Shown: in pieces, positions 38,113 through 45,751 of the stretch
Numbering within the stretch: position 1 is the stretch's first letter
How the letters are laid out: each line of letters begins with the position of its first letter
DNA from: CAXBNB01 sp049115735
GTDB lineage: Bacteria; Bacteroidota; Bacteroidia; Cytophagales; Cyclobacteriaceae
Assembly: GCA_049115735.1 (NCBI GenBank)
Contig: JAGDZP010000039.1
Coordinates: forward strand, 21,365 to 85,364
Reading direction: 5' to 3'
DNA: 64,000 bases
Translations under genes and position numbers: made by a program
Notes under the pieces: generated by a model
Told to the model about the DNA's origin: nothing
Database searches by the model: none
The model's input: the letters and a program-made list of their open reading frames with translations, nothing else

Positions 38113-39525
38113 CTACATAGGCTGATATTCAAATGGCAGATATTCAGCCACTCTCTCCCAAGACCAGTAACCAAATGTAGTCACTGCGAGCGACTCTTTA
38201 AAGAATCCCCTTGAATTCACCGTGACATTTGGGTAATTAAGTTTCATAAATGACACTTGTTTTCCCAAGCTAACACCCCTCCTCAGGTGGTTGTTATAAT
38301 ATTTTTGCACAAAAGGATCGTATCCCATCGCGTAACGAATTTGCTCATCAACATACGCAGAGCTCTCATTTTCCTTTGTGTAAACTATCTTTAGGTAATT
38401 ATCAAAGCTCATCTTTTTTCTATCTATCGATGATGTTGACCTCATTATTTCCTCAATATTTATTTTAGTATCCTTGACATCCTTTTTAGCTGGAAGCTCA
38501 TCTACCGCTGAAATTTTGAAACCTTCTTCTTCAATTTGATTGGCCACCAGCGATCTCAAAAAATGGTTCAATGACCCATGATAACTTTTGAGCCTATTTT
38601 TCATCCATTGCTTTCTTTCCCTTTCGTTTTTGGGATCAAGCTCCTTAAAATTAGAAACTCCTCTACTTCTTGTGCTTCCACTACCCATTTCAAAATAATC
38701 AAGGTAGTAATCCAGCTCATAGCCAAGCGACATATTCAAAATAATCAATGGTTTGTACGCCTTAACCACCACGGTTTGTTTTTCATCATTAAACTCAAAG
38801 TCCAACACCTCAGGATTCACTATTTCACACTTACGTGCATTATTTGTACTCCCTAAAAATTCTTGTTTGAATATCCCATAGTACTTATCCCATTCCTTGT
38901 ATTTCAAGGACACAACCTTCAACTCTTTTAATTGATTTATTTTTGGTGTCAGCGTGAACTGATAATTAATTTCCCTGTTTGCACCGTTCACATTTACTTT
39001 TGCTACATCTATCTCGTAAGATATATGAGAAGCGGCCAATTCGTAGCTGCCTTCCAGCACCTCCGTAATTTCAAATTCTCCATCTAAATTAGTCGAGCTA
39101 CCCTTCAGCGTACCTGCGATAAATACATTTACCCCAACCACTGGTTCCTCACTATACTTATCCAAAACCTTCCCAGCAATGGAATAGGTAAAATCAAGTG
39201 CTTCTTCACTTTTTTTGAAAATAATAATTTGATCATTGACTTCTTTAAAGCCGAGATTGGTATCTACTAGAAGTACTGTAAGTATTTCATCAACCGTCTC
39301 GTTCCGAAGGTTCACGGTGAAGCGCTGGTTTTCTCGAAACAAAGAAGAATTGTAACTGAAGTACACTTTGGTCTTCATACTTATTTCCTCAAGAATCACT
39401 TCTATCTTCTCAAATGTTGCCTCAATATCCATCTTCCGATCCAATGGACGCACTTGTCCAAAGCACAGAGTATTGGTGCAAACCATGAACATAATAATGT
39501 GATATAATCGCAATTTTTGTTTCAA
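38113..39525 (-). CDS. STN / carboxypeptidase-regulatory-like domain protein without a TonB barrel
   Basis: This is an exported protein with a signal peptide (MFMVCTNTLCFGQ). An STN (secretin/TonB N-terminal) domain covers about residues 25-105, with SYNSSLF and RFTVNLRNETVDEILTVLL. A CarboxypepD_reg-like beta sandwich covers about 110-200 (GKVLDKYSEEPVVGVNVFI). A C-terminal ~250-residue region is a Bacteroidota-specific domain of unknown function (EFLGSTNNARKCEIVNPEVL, then LNMSLGYELDYYLDYFE). In SusC-type receptors STN signals to FecR, but here no plug or barrel follows. It lies between the sigma and FecR genes and probably gives their input; the ligand is unknown. Confidence 0.8.
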   Translation of the reverse strand: MKQKLRLYHIIMFMVCTNTLCFGQVRPLDRKMDIEATFEKIEVILEEISMKTKVYFSYNSSLFRENQRFTVNLRNETVDEILTVLLVDTNLGFKEVNDQIIIFKKSEEALDFTYSIAGKVLDKYSEEPVVGVNVFIAGTLKGSSTNLDGEFEITEVLEGSYELAASHISYEIDVAKVNVNGANREINYQFTLTPKINQLKELKVVSLKYKEWDKYYGIFKQEFLGSTNNARKCEIVNPEVLDFEFNDEKQTVVVKAYKPLIILNMSLGYELDYYLDYFEMGSGSTRSRGVSNFKELDPKNERERKQWMKNRLKSYHGSLNHFLRSLVANQIEEEGFKISAVDELPAKKDVKDTKINIEEIMRSTSSIDRKKMSFDNYLKIVYTKENESSAYVDEQIRYAMGYDPFVQKYYNNHLRRGVSLGKQVSFMKLNYPNVTVNSRGFFKESLAVTTFGYWSWERVAEYLPFEYQPM

Positions 39526-39591
39526 GTCAATTGCTGCTACAGGAACAATACAAAGCTAAAACATAAATACGATGTTGATCAAAAAGAATTG

Positions 39592-40143
39592 CTAAGCCGT
39601 GCGGATATAAGCCTTCAACTTTTCCCGTAGCACCTTGAGTGCCTTGCCCATTTGTACTTCTATAGTTTTAATTGAAAGGCCAAGGTGGTCGGCAATTTCC
39701 TGATATTTCAATCCCTCGAACCTGCTCAACTTAAATATTTTTTGACACTGCGGAGGCAATGAATCAATAGCATCATAAATTTTCCTTTCCAGATTAGAAT
39801 CTTCCACATCATCAAAGAAGTTATAAGATTCGGTTTCCATTTTCACCATAACATACTGCCTATAGTTGTCCCGGACTTTGAGGTGCTTGATATGATTGAG
39901 GCAGGTATTGTGTACTGAGCGATAGAGGTATGATTTAATAGAGGAGTCAGGCGCAATAGATTCACATTTTTCCCAGAATTTAACAAACACCTCCTGCACA
40001 ATTTCTTCAGCCACATCTATTTCATCCAGGTACTTACTTGCGTAACTGCACAATGCTTTGTAATGCTGGTTAAATACCATCTCAAATGCAGCCTTGTCTT
40101 TATTTCTCAGTCTGCCTACCAGTATGTCCGATTGCTCTTGCAA
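39592..40143 (-). CDS. RNA polymerase ECF sigma-70 factor
   Basis: This is a 183-residue extracytoplasmic-function sigma factor. Region 2 is near residues 25-90 (YASKYLDEIDVAEEIVQEVF, the -10 recognition part) and region 4 near 125-175 (LPPQCQKIFKLSRFEGLKYQ, then IADHLGLSIKTIEVQMGKAL, the -35 helix-turn-helix). It belongs to the Bacteroidota sigma-70 family 1 type that is held by FecR. It is first in a three-gene minus-strand run with the STN protein and FecR and faces away from menE. Confidence 0.93.
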   Translation of the reverse strand: MQEQSDILVGRLRNKDKAAFEMVFNQHYKALCSYASKYLDEIDVAEEIVQEVFVKFWEKCESIAPDSSIKSYLYRSVHNTCLNHIKHLKVRDNYRQYVMVKMETESYNFFDDVEDSNLERKIYDAIDSLPPQCQKIFKLSRFEGLKYQEIADHLGLSIKTIEVQMGKALKVLREKLKAYIRTA

Positions 40144-40232
40144 AAGTTTCTAGGTTTTCGGTGATTGTTTTACCACAATTTTAGTCAACCAAAGCTGAAT
40201 TCTCTATTGTGTTTGTTTGGGTTGTCAAAATC

Positions 40233-40264
40233 CATCAATTTTGATGCCATCAGTTCTTTTGATG
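40233..40264. promoter_or_regulatory. two tandem CATCA/TGATG palindromes between sigma and menE
   Basis: CATCAATTTTGATG at 40233-40246 is a perfect palindrome with 6-bp arms and a 2-bp centre. CATCAGTTCTTTTGATG at 40248-40264 repeats the arms with a longer centre. Two copies of the same dyad in a divergent intergenic region look like an operator for a dimeric regulator. The binding protein is unknown. Confidence 0.45.
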
Positions 40265-40322
40265 TCCCAATGTATAAAGACACTAAAAATAGTAAAAAGG
40301 TTTAGCCGGTAACTAAATTCCT

Positions 40323-41396
40323 ATGAATATTTTTTTCAACAAAAACTGCTATAACCTCAATTCACTTGACAAACTCGTGGAGGCTGCTCCATTTTTTGAA
40401 GAAGGAATCAAATTCATTCAACAATTCAGCTGTGGACAACCAACCTTTGAATTCAAGACGAGTGGGGCTACTGGCATGGCTAAAATGATCACTATTACCA
40501 GGAGACAGATTCTTGCTAGCATCAAACAAACCGAAAACGCATTGGGTTTAAAGAAAGGAGAAACTGTACTTGTATGCCTTTCCCCAGGTTTTGTTGCCAC
40601 TAAAATGATGTTGGCGAGGTGTATGAAGATTGGTATGGATATCGTCCTTAAGAAACCAAGCAGCAACCCATTCGAAAGTCTTGATGTTGATGATCAAATA
40701 GATTTCGCTTCTTTTGTACCACTTCAGGTCCAACACATTATAGACTCAGAGCATACCAATATATTAGATGGGATTAGAAATATTTTGATCGGTGGTGGCC
40801 CAATCAGCCTGGGGTTGGAATATTCATTGTCTACCTCAAAATCAAATATTTATCACACATACGGCATGACCGAAAGCGTTTCGCATATTGCATTAAGAAA
40901 GTTGAATTCTGGCAACAAGCTGTTCGAAATTTTGGGCGACACGCTCGCCCATCGGAATGATGATGGCTGCCTAAGTGTAAAAGGTGAGATCACTAATAAT
41001 CAAACAGTAGAAACGAATGACCTGGTAGAATTTGAAGATAAAAGACATTTCAAGTGGTTGGGTAGAAAAGACAATCTCATAAACTCCGGTGGAGTGAAGA
41101 TCATATCTGAGGCGGTTGAAGAATTTTTAGCACCTCTGATGACTGACATTCAAATTACGTCAGATTTTTTTCTTTATGGAATTAAAGACAATCTCCTGGG
41201 AGAAAAATTGATAATGATCGTAGAAGGCGAGATCCAGAGTAAGAGTATCTTTAAGCACATTGCCAACCCTCTTAAGACAAAGTTCGGGAAATATCATATC
41301 CCAAAGGAAATTTATTGGGTCAGGGAATTTACCAGAACGAGTTCCGGAAAGATCAAACGGAAAGCAACTCTTGAATTGATCAAAGGCGAATTATAG
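40323..41396 (+). CDS. menE: o-succinylbenzoate--CoA ligase (AMP-binding family)
   Basis: MenE activates o-succinylbenzoate with ATP and CoA in menaquinone synthesis. The AMP-binding core motif is TSGATGMAKMITI near residue 42. TYGMTES near 180 is the adenylate motif A5. WLGRKDNLINSGGVKI near 240 is the hinge and A8. TSSGKIKRKATL at the end is the A10 lysine motif. At 357 residues it is short, as is usual for Bacteroidota MenE. It stands alone next to the divergent sigma gene, and its stop overlaps the convergent coaX stop region by 6 bp. A generic acyl-CoA ligase is the alternative. Confidence 0.8.
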   Translation: MNIFFNKNCYNLNSLDKLVEAAPFFEEGIKFIQQFSCGQPTFEFKTSGATGMAKMITITRRQILASIKQTENALGLKKGETVLVCLSPGFVATKMMLARCMKIGMDIVLKKPSSNPFESLDVDDQIDFASFVPLQVQHIIDSEHTNILDGIRNILIGGGPISLGLEYSLSTSKSNIYHTYGMTESVSHIALRKLNSGNKLFEILGDTLAHRNDDGCLSVKGEITNNQTVETNDLVEFEDKRHFKWLGRKDNLINSGGVKIISEAVEEFLAPLMTDIQITSDFFLYGIKDNLLGEKLIMIVEGEIQSKSIFKHIANPLKTKFGKYHIPKEIYWVREFTRTSSGKIKRKATLELIKGEL

Positions 41397-42155
41397 AATC
41401 TTCTTCCGAATTTCCAAAATACCATCAAGGGTCAGATGCGGTAAGATCTCATCAATCACTCCGTGCAATGGCTTGAAAATGAAGGAAAGCCCTCCGGTAG
41501 CAGCTACTTTTGCCTCAGTATTCATTTCATTTTTAGTCTGCTCAACCATATGCTTTACCAATCCTACATAACCTTGCATTATGCCAGATTGCATAGCTTC
41601 AATGGTATTTCTACCAATCAGTTTCGAAGGGATCTCCAAAGGTATTTCAGGCAATTTAGCTGTGTTAGAAGAGAGTGCCTTCATGGCAGTCCTCACACCA
41701 GGAGCAATGGCCACACCTAATATTTTTCCTCTATCAGAAACAGAAGTAAAAGTCAGCGCTGTACCAAAGTCCACCACGACGCAAGGCTGTCCAAATTTCG
41801 CATAAGCTCCAATCGCATTAGCCGCCAGGTCTGTACCAATTTCATAGGGATTATCAATTTCCAAATCCAACATTTCAATGATATTCCCACTAATCAAAAA
41901 AGGCTCTAATGGAAACAAACTATTAGAAGCCTGAATTATTCGTTCGGTCAAATCCGGTACTACACTACTTACAGAAACAGACTGTATAGCATCAGCTGCA
42001 ATGTCGTTTTCCAGAAAGTACTGCCTCAACTTGATTCCGTACTCCGCGGCTATGGTTTCCGTATTACTGGGAATGCGGAAAATAAATGGATATTCTCCGT
42101 TAGATTCCAATCCAAAAACCACATCAGAATTTCCTATATCAATTACTAGATTCAT
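41391..42155 (-). CDS. coaX: type III pantothenate kinase
   Basis: CoaX phosphorylates pantothenate with ATP, the first step of coenzyme A synthesis, in the cytoplasm. The ASKHA-fold P-loop-like motif DIGNSDVVFG is at residues 6-15, the pantothenate and phosphate site ANAIGAYAKFG near 110, VVDFGTALTF near 125, and TGGLSFIF near 220. The length of 254 residues is typical of CoaX. The gene starts 3 bp after the oxidoreductase stop, so they share an operon. Confidence 0.93.
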   Translation of the reverse strand: MNLVIDIGNSDVVFGLESNGEYPFIFRIPSNTETIAAEYGIKLRQYFLENDIAADAIQSVSVSSVVPDLTERIIQASNSLFPLEPFLISGNIIEMLDLEIDNPYEIGTDLAANAIGAYAKFGQPCVVVDFGTALTFTSVSDRGKILGVAIAPGVRTAMKALSSNTAKLPEIPLEIPSKLIGRNTIEAMQSGIMQGYVGLVKHMVEQTKNEMNTEAKVAATGGLSFIFKPLHGVIDEILPHLTLDGILEIRKKIL

Positions 42156-42158
42156 TCA

Positions 42159-43181
42159 CTAATTATTAGTTGTAACCACCACTTTTCCTGTGGATTTTCC
42201 AGACTGAAAAAAGTTAATGGCATCATGCATTTCATCCCATGCAAAAACCTTCCCCACCTTCGGTTTACCCAAATCCATTTTTGACATGGCTCCCAGCATT
42301 TCATTCATGATATGAACCCTGTCATAGAGCCAAATCAGATTAAAAGCCAGCACACCTTTGTTGTCCTGAATCATTTCCTGCGGGTCAATTTTTGGTCTTG
42401 TGAGAAAAAGCCAAATTAGCTTGAAGTAATTTGGAATTTTCCCAGGAGATGCGAATTGAGAAGCTCCTACAACAACCATCCGTCCTTGCGGGGACATGCG
42501 CTTGTAGCCAGCTTTGAATATTTTTCCACCAATGCTTTCGACGATCAAATTCAGTTCTTTGCCATCCAACGCTTCATCAAGTTTTTTAGCAAAATCATAG
42601 CCTCGGACAATGGTTTTATTAAAACCCTCTTCCTCCAAAACACCCAATTTCTTCGGGCTACCAATGGTACCAATAGTAATGGCGCCAAAATGTTTGGCTA
42701 TTCTATTCGCCATGATGCCTACACCTCCTGCTCCACTATGAATAAGCACATTTGCATTTTGTTGGATGTCACCCAATGAGACCAAGGCATAATAGGCGGT
42801 TAAACCTTGAACCAGGTAGGCTGCCCCTTCTTCAAAACTCCAATCATCTTTCATCAGTGTTACATATCGGTGATCGTGATTAATTCTGTCAGTATATCCA
42901 CCAAACTTCGTAACGCCCATTACGCGATCTCCTTCTTTGAAATTACTCACATCCTCTCCCACTCCTTCAACTACTCCAGAAAATTCCAAACCCGGTGTAA
43001 ACTTACCTTTAGGAGTAGCACTATAGAGTCCATGCATTGCAAAGATATCCGCAAAGTTGAGTCCTACAGCTTTCACAGCAACTTGCACCTCACCTTTAGC
43101 AGGAGCTCCAATTTCTACTTCTTCTAATTTCAGATTGGCAATTGAACCTGCCTTATTGCTAGAATATGTATTGGAAATCAT
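42159..43181 (-). CDS. medium-chain dehydrogenase/reductase, quinone oxidoreductase (VAT1-like)
   Basis: This is a zinc-free NADPH-dependent oxidoreductase of the quinone reductase group. It shows the GroES-like N-terminal part (VAVKAVGLNFADIFAMHGLY) and the coenzyme motif HSGAGGVGIMANRIAKHFG near residue 140. The frame is open to 43214, but the ATG at 43181 (MISNTYSSNKAGS) is preferred because the longer form would run into the terminator of the DUF5777 operon. At 340 residues it has normal family length. It precedes coaX by 3 bp. The substrate is unknown. Confidence 0.85.
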   Translation of the reverse strand: MISNTYSSNKAGSIANLKLEEVEIGAPAKGEVQVAVKAVGLNFADIFAMHGLYSATPKGKFTPGLEFSGVVEGVGEDVSNFKEGDRVMGVTKFGGYTDRINHDHRYVTLMKDDWSFEEGAAYLVQGLTAYYALVSLGDIQQNANVLIHSGAGGVGIMANRIAKHFGAITIGTIGSPKKLGVLEEEGFNKTIVRGYDFAKKLDEALDGKELNLIVESIGGKIFKAGYKRMSPQGRMVVVGASQFASPGKIPNYFKLIWLFLTRPKIDPQEMIQDNKGVLAFNLIWLYDRVHIMNEMLGAMSKMDLGKPKVGKVFAWDEMHDAINFFQSGKSTGKVVVTTNN

Positions 43182-43200
43182 GGTTGGCTTACGATTAAAT

Positions 43201-43230
43201 AAAAAACGCCACAAAGTTGCAGCGTTTTTT
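43201..43230 (-). terminator. Rho-independent terminator of the cytochrome/YceI/DUF5777 operon
   Basis: AAAAAACGC at 43201-43209 pairs with GCGTTTTTT at 43222-43230, and the inner GCAA and TTGT can extend the stem. On the minus strand it ends in a T run, 28 nt after the DUF5777 stop. Confidence 0.75.
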
Positions 43231-43257
43231 CGTTCATCATACTAATTATCCGATTTT

Positions 43258-44142
43258 CTATTTCTTCGGTTTCAGGTTAAACACTCTGGACACATTAAAA
43301 CCAAAATGTATATCTCCGTCACCCCAACTTCCAGTTGTTTCGCTAACAAATCCCCTTTCAATCATTGACCTGGCGTTCGTTAAGTGGAGCTGAAATACAT
43401 GCCCACCAGTTTCTATGTCAAAACCAATAGACAATGCATTAGTATACACCGCATCCTGCTCAGTCAACTGCAGGTAATACTCTGCATTCAAAGCGATTCG
43501 ATTGCTCAACTTATACCTTCCCCCGAAACCTAAGGCCAACACATCGTTAGGGTCATTAGTTGTCAATACTATATTTCGATGAATCAAAGTAGGCATGAGT
43601 TGTAACGATAAGTTGGAGTTAAATTTTCTTGCTGCAAGTAATTGATAAGAGTATCCAACTCGTTGCGAAAATTTATTATCTCGACTAGGGTCAGAAAATG
43701 CACCAGGACCAGTAGCTATCGTCATACTAGTAAATGCAGTCAAAGAAATAGGCACACTACTAGCTCCAGCACTTTGCCTGAGAATTTTGTACTTCACAAA
43801 ACTGTCTATCGTTTTACTCCTTGACGATCTACCCAGACCAATATTTACTTTGTCAGACAGCCCATATTCCAGGGCTAATCGAATCTGCGAATCATCCAGC
43901 CCCCAAAAACTATTTGCTCCTGAATTTAAGGTACCAAACCTATGAGCAATCACGAACTCTAACACTCCTCCCGGGCGAACTTCGACAGAATGTCCACTTA
44001 CCAGCCTGGTACTCTTGAAGGTGGCTGTAGTATATTTTGTCTCGTCATTATCATCATCCAACAAACTCATCAAATCGTCCTGAGCGAATGCTAAATGAGA
44101 AAGAAAATACATTGATAATACTAAGGTTAAGTTTCTTTTCAT
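43258..44142 (-). CDS. DUF5777 family outer-membrane beta-barrel protein
   Basis: This is an exported protein with a signal peptide (LVLSMYFLSHLAFAQ). A short acidic linker (DDLMSLLDDDNDE) is followed by strand-like repeats with alternating hydrophobic residues, ending in FGFNVSRVFNLKPKK. These features match the DUF5777 porin-like family, which is restricted mostly to Bacteroidota. It is last in a four-gene minus-strand operon after YceI (9 bp). The function is unknown; its constant neighbours are exported electron-transfer-like proteins, which hints at a periplasmic redox or lipid role. Confidence 0.85.
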   Translation of the reverse strand: MKRNLTLVLSMYFLSHLAFAQDDLMSLLDDDNDETKYTTATFKSTRLVSGHSVEVRPGGVLEFVIAHRFGTLNSGANSFWGLDDSQIRLALEYGLSDKVNIGLGRSSRSKTIDSFVKYKILRQSAGASSVPISLTAFTSMTIATGPGAFSDPSRDNKFSQRVGYSYQLLAARKFNSNLSLQLMPTLIHRNIVLTTNDPNDVLALGFGGRYKLSNRIALNAEYYLQLTEQDAVYTNALSIGFDIETGGHVFQLHLTNARSMIERGFVSETTGSWGDGDIHFGFNVSRVFNLKPKK

Positions 44143-44151
44143 ATCAAGAGA

Positions 44152-44685
44152 TTAGTTGTCATATGGCTTGTAAGAGAATTTTACCGTAACCTCCACGACT
44201 TCAGCAATGTTGTAAAATACGGCCTTAGGAATTTTAATTTTATAGTCTGCCACACTGATATCAAAGACAGATTCTACATTTACCTTCTGCTCAGCGACAT
44301 CAATATTTCCGACTATTTTAATGTTTCTGGTCACACCGTGAATGGTCATCTCGCCTTCCACTTCAACCTCTTGCTTCCCCTTTTTTTCTTTCCAGTCGAT
44401 TATTTTTCCCTTGAAAGTTGCTTTTGGATATTTATCAGATTCCAGATAATTTTCATTGAAATGCTCTTGCATTAACGATTTGTCAAACTCAAAAGCATCT
44501 ATTGGAACTGAAAATGCTACCTGTCCCAATTCGAGATCAATAACACTTTTAGACTTTGTGTTTTCAGCCTCAATATCTTCAATCGGAGCATCCGAATAGA
44601 ACTTGATATAAGAAATATCTGAGATGAATTTCTGTCCGTGACAAAGGGCCGGAACTAGAAAAAGTATTAATATTAATTTTTTCAT
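44152..44685 (-). CDS. YceI-family periplasmic lipid-binding protein
   Basis: YceI proteins are lipocalin-like barrels that bind long isoprenoid or fatty chains in the periplasm. The signal peptide is LILILFLVPALCHGQ. The family pattern follows: FISDISYIKFYSDAP, an SVPIDAFEFDKSLM segment, YPKATFKGKI near residue 88, and VEGEMTIHGVTRNIKIVG near 110-130. It has 177 residues, as usual. It sits between the cytochrome-like lipoproteins and DUF5777 with gaps of 11 and 9 bp. The ligand may be a quinone-like molecule; that is inferred. Confidence 0.92.
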   Translation of the reverse strand: MKKLILILFLVPALCHGQKFISDISYIKFYSDAPIEDIEAENTKSKSVIDLELGQVAFSVPIDAFEFDKSLMQEHFNENYLESDKYPKATFKGKIIDWKEKKGKQEVEVEGEMTIHGVTRNIKIVGNIDVAEQKVNVESVFDISVADYKIKIPKAVFYNIAEVVEVTVKFSYKPYDN

Positions 44686-44696
44686 AACAATAGATT

Positions 44697-45062
44697 CTAA
44701 TTATCCAAAGCACCTCCGTCTACCCAATCAGCGATCAAATCCCTCTGCGCGGTTGTCAAGGTTCCGTTTCTGGGCATCCCGCCTCCTACCCTCGTTCTTG
44801 ATTTAATACTCGAAGCATTACTGATAATATTGGCTTTTACTGATAAATTAGGAAAGCGAGAACCATTGTGGCAGCCCGATATAGCACACTTCAAATTCAT
44901 TAATGGCACAATATCATTCATTAGGCTGACCGGTTCGCTATTGCCACCGCCTGAGCCAGGGTCAGCATCAATGGTTCCAAACACCTCTTCTTCATTTTGA
45001 TAAGTACAAGATGAAATAACCCAAATCAATATGGCAAGTGAATATTTTAGTACCTTTTTCAT
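44697..45062 (-). CDS. small lipoprotein with CX4CH heme-like motif (121 aa)
   Basis: This is a probable monoheme c-type cytochrome domain on a lipid anchor. The signal peptide ends VISSC with the lipidated Cys at 19. A low-complexity Gly/Ser linker covers 35-42. The domain carries CAISGCH at 59-65, a CX4CH heme-attachment variant, and MPRNG near 96-100, whose Met could be the distal ligand. It ends in the family-like AQRDLIADWVDGGALDN. It is a paralog of the gene just upstream (9-bp gap). Heme attachment is inferred from the motif and from the conserved Met. Confidence 0.75.
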   Translation of the reverse strand: MKKVLKYSLAILIWVISSCTYQNEEEVFGTIDADPGSGGGNSEPVSLMNDIVPLMNLKCAISGCHNGSRFPNLSVKANIISNASSIKSRTRVGGGMPRNGTLTTAQRDLIADWVDGGALDN

Positions 45063-45071
45063 ATTTGGTCT

Positions 45072-45656
45072 TTAATTATTTTGCGCACCATCATTTACCC
45101 AACAGGCGATCAAGTCTTTTTGTGTTTGTGTAAGTGTTCTTCCTCCACGAGGCATATCTCCAGATCCAGTTCTACTTTTGATACCAGCGGCATTGCCAGC
45201 TATGTTGTTGAAAATTGTTAAATCAACCCTACTCGTTCCGGAGACATGACAGCCCGAGATAGCACAATCTGTTTCGATAATACTTTTGATACTATTGGTA
45301 TAACTCACCCCTGATGACAATTCAACTGACTCTGTAGCAGAGCAGCCATTTCCATCTTCTACTGTAATTTCGTAACTCCCTGGTGACAGTTCTTCAAAAA
45401 CATTGGAAGCACCAAAAGCTCCCCCATTGAGCTTATATCCAAATTGTCCGTCACCTCCAAATCCCTGAACCGTTATACTTCCATCTGAACTTCCACATGC
45501 CGAATTACTTGATTCTGTGATCTGTAATTCAACACTCATAATATTGCAGTTTACTTCAGGTTCGGAATCTCCTCCGCACCCAACAACTAATGAAATCGAT
45601 ATAAGACCAATCAACAATGTAGTTTTATTCTTGATATTGGCTGGGTTTAGAGACAT
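45072..45656 (-). CDS. lipoprotein with SprB repeat and CX4CH heme-like motif (194 aa)
   Basis: The frame is open from 45785, but the ATG at 45656 begins a lipoprotein signal peptide ending ISLVVGC (Cys 27). Residues 40-116 form a SprB repeat (SACGSSDGSITVQGFGGDG, then LSPGSYEITVEDGNGC). Residues 120-194 are a cytochrome-like domain with CAISGCH at 131-137 and MPRGG at 168-172. It is first in the operon with the shorter paralog, YceI and DUF5777. SprB repeats are known from the gliding adhesin SprB and other surface proteins, so this domain may place the heme group at the cell surface; that is inferred. Confidence 0.78.
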   Translation of the reverse strand: MSLNPANIKNKTTLLIGLISISLVVGCGGDSEPEVNCNIMSVELQITESSNSACGSSDGSITVQGFGGDGQFGYKLNGGAFGASNVFEELSPGSYEITVEDGNGCSATESVELSSGVSYTNSIKSIIETDCAISGCHVSGTSRVDLTIFNNIAGNAAGIKSRTGSGDMPRGGRTLTQTQKDLIACWVNDGAQNN

Positions 45657-45751
45657 AACAGAAAATATATGTTGCAACAGATATAAGCATAAACATACAG
45701 GAACACAACATTTTGGAATACAAAGACCCCTAAAAGTCATGAACTGTCCGG

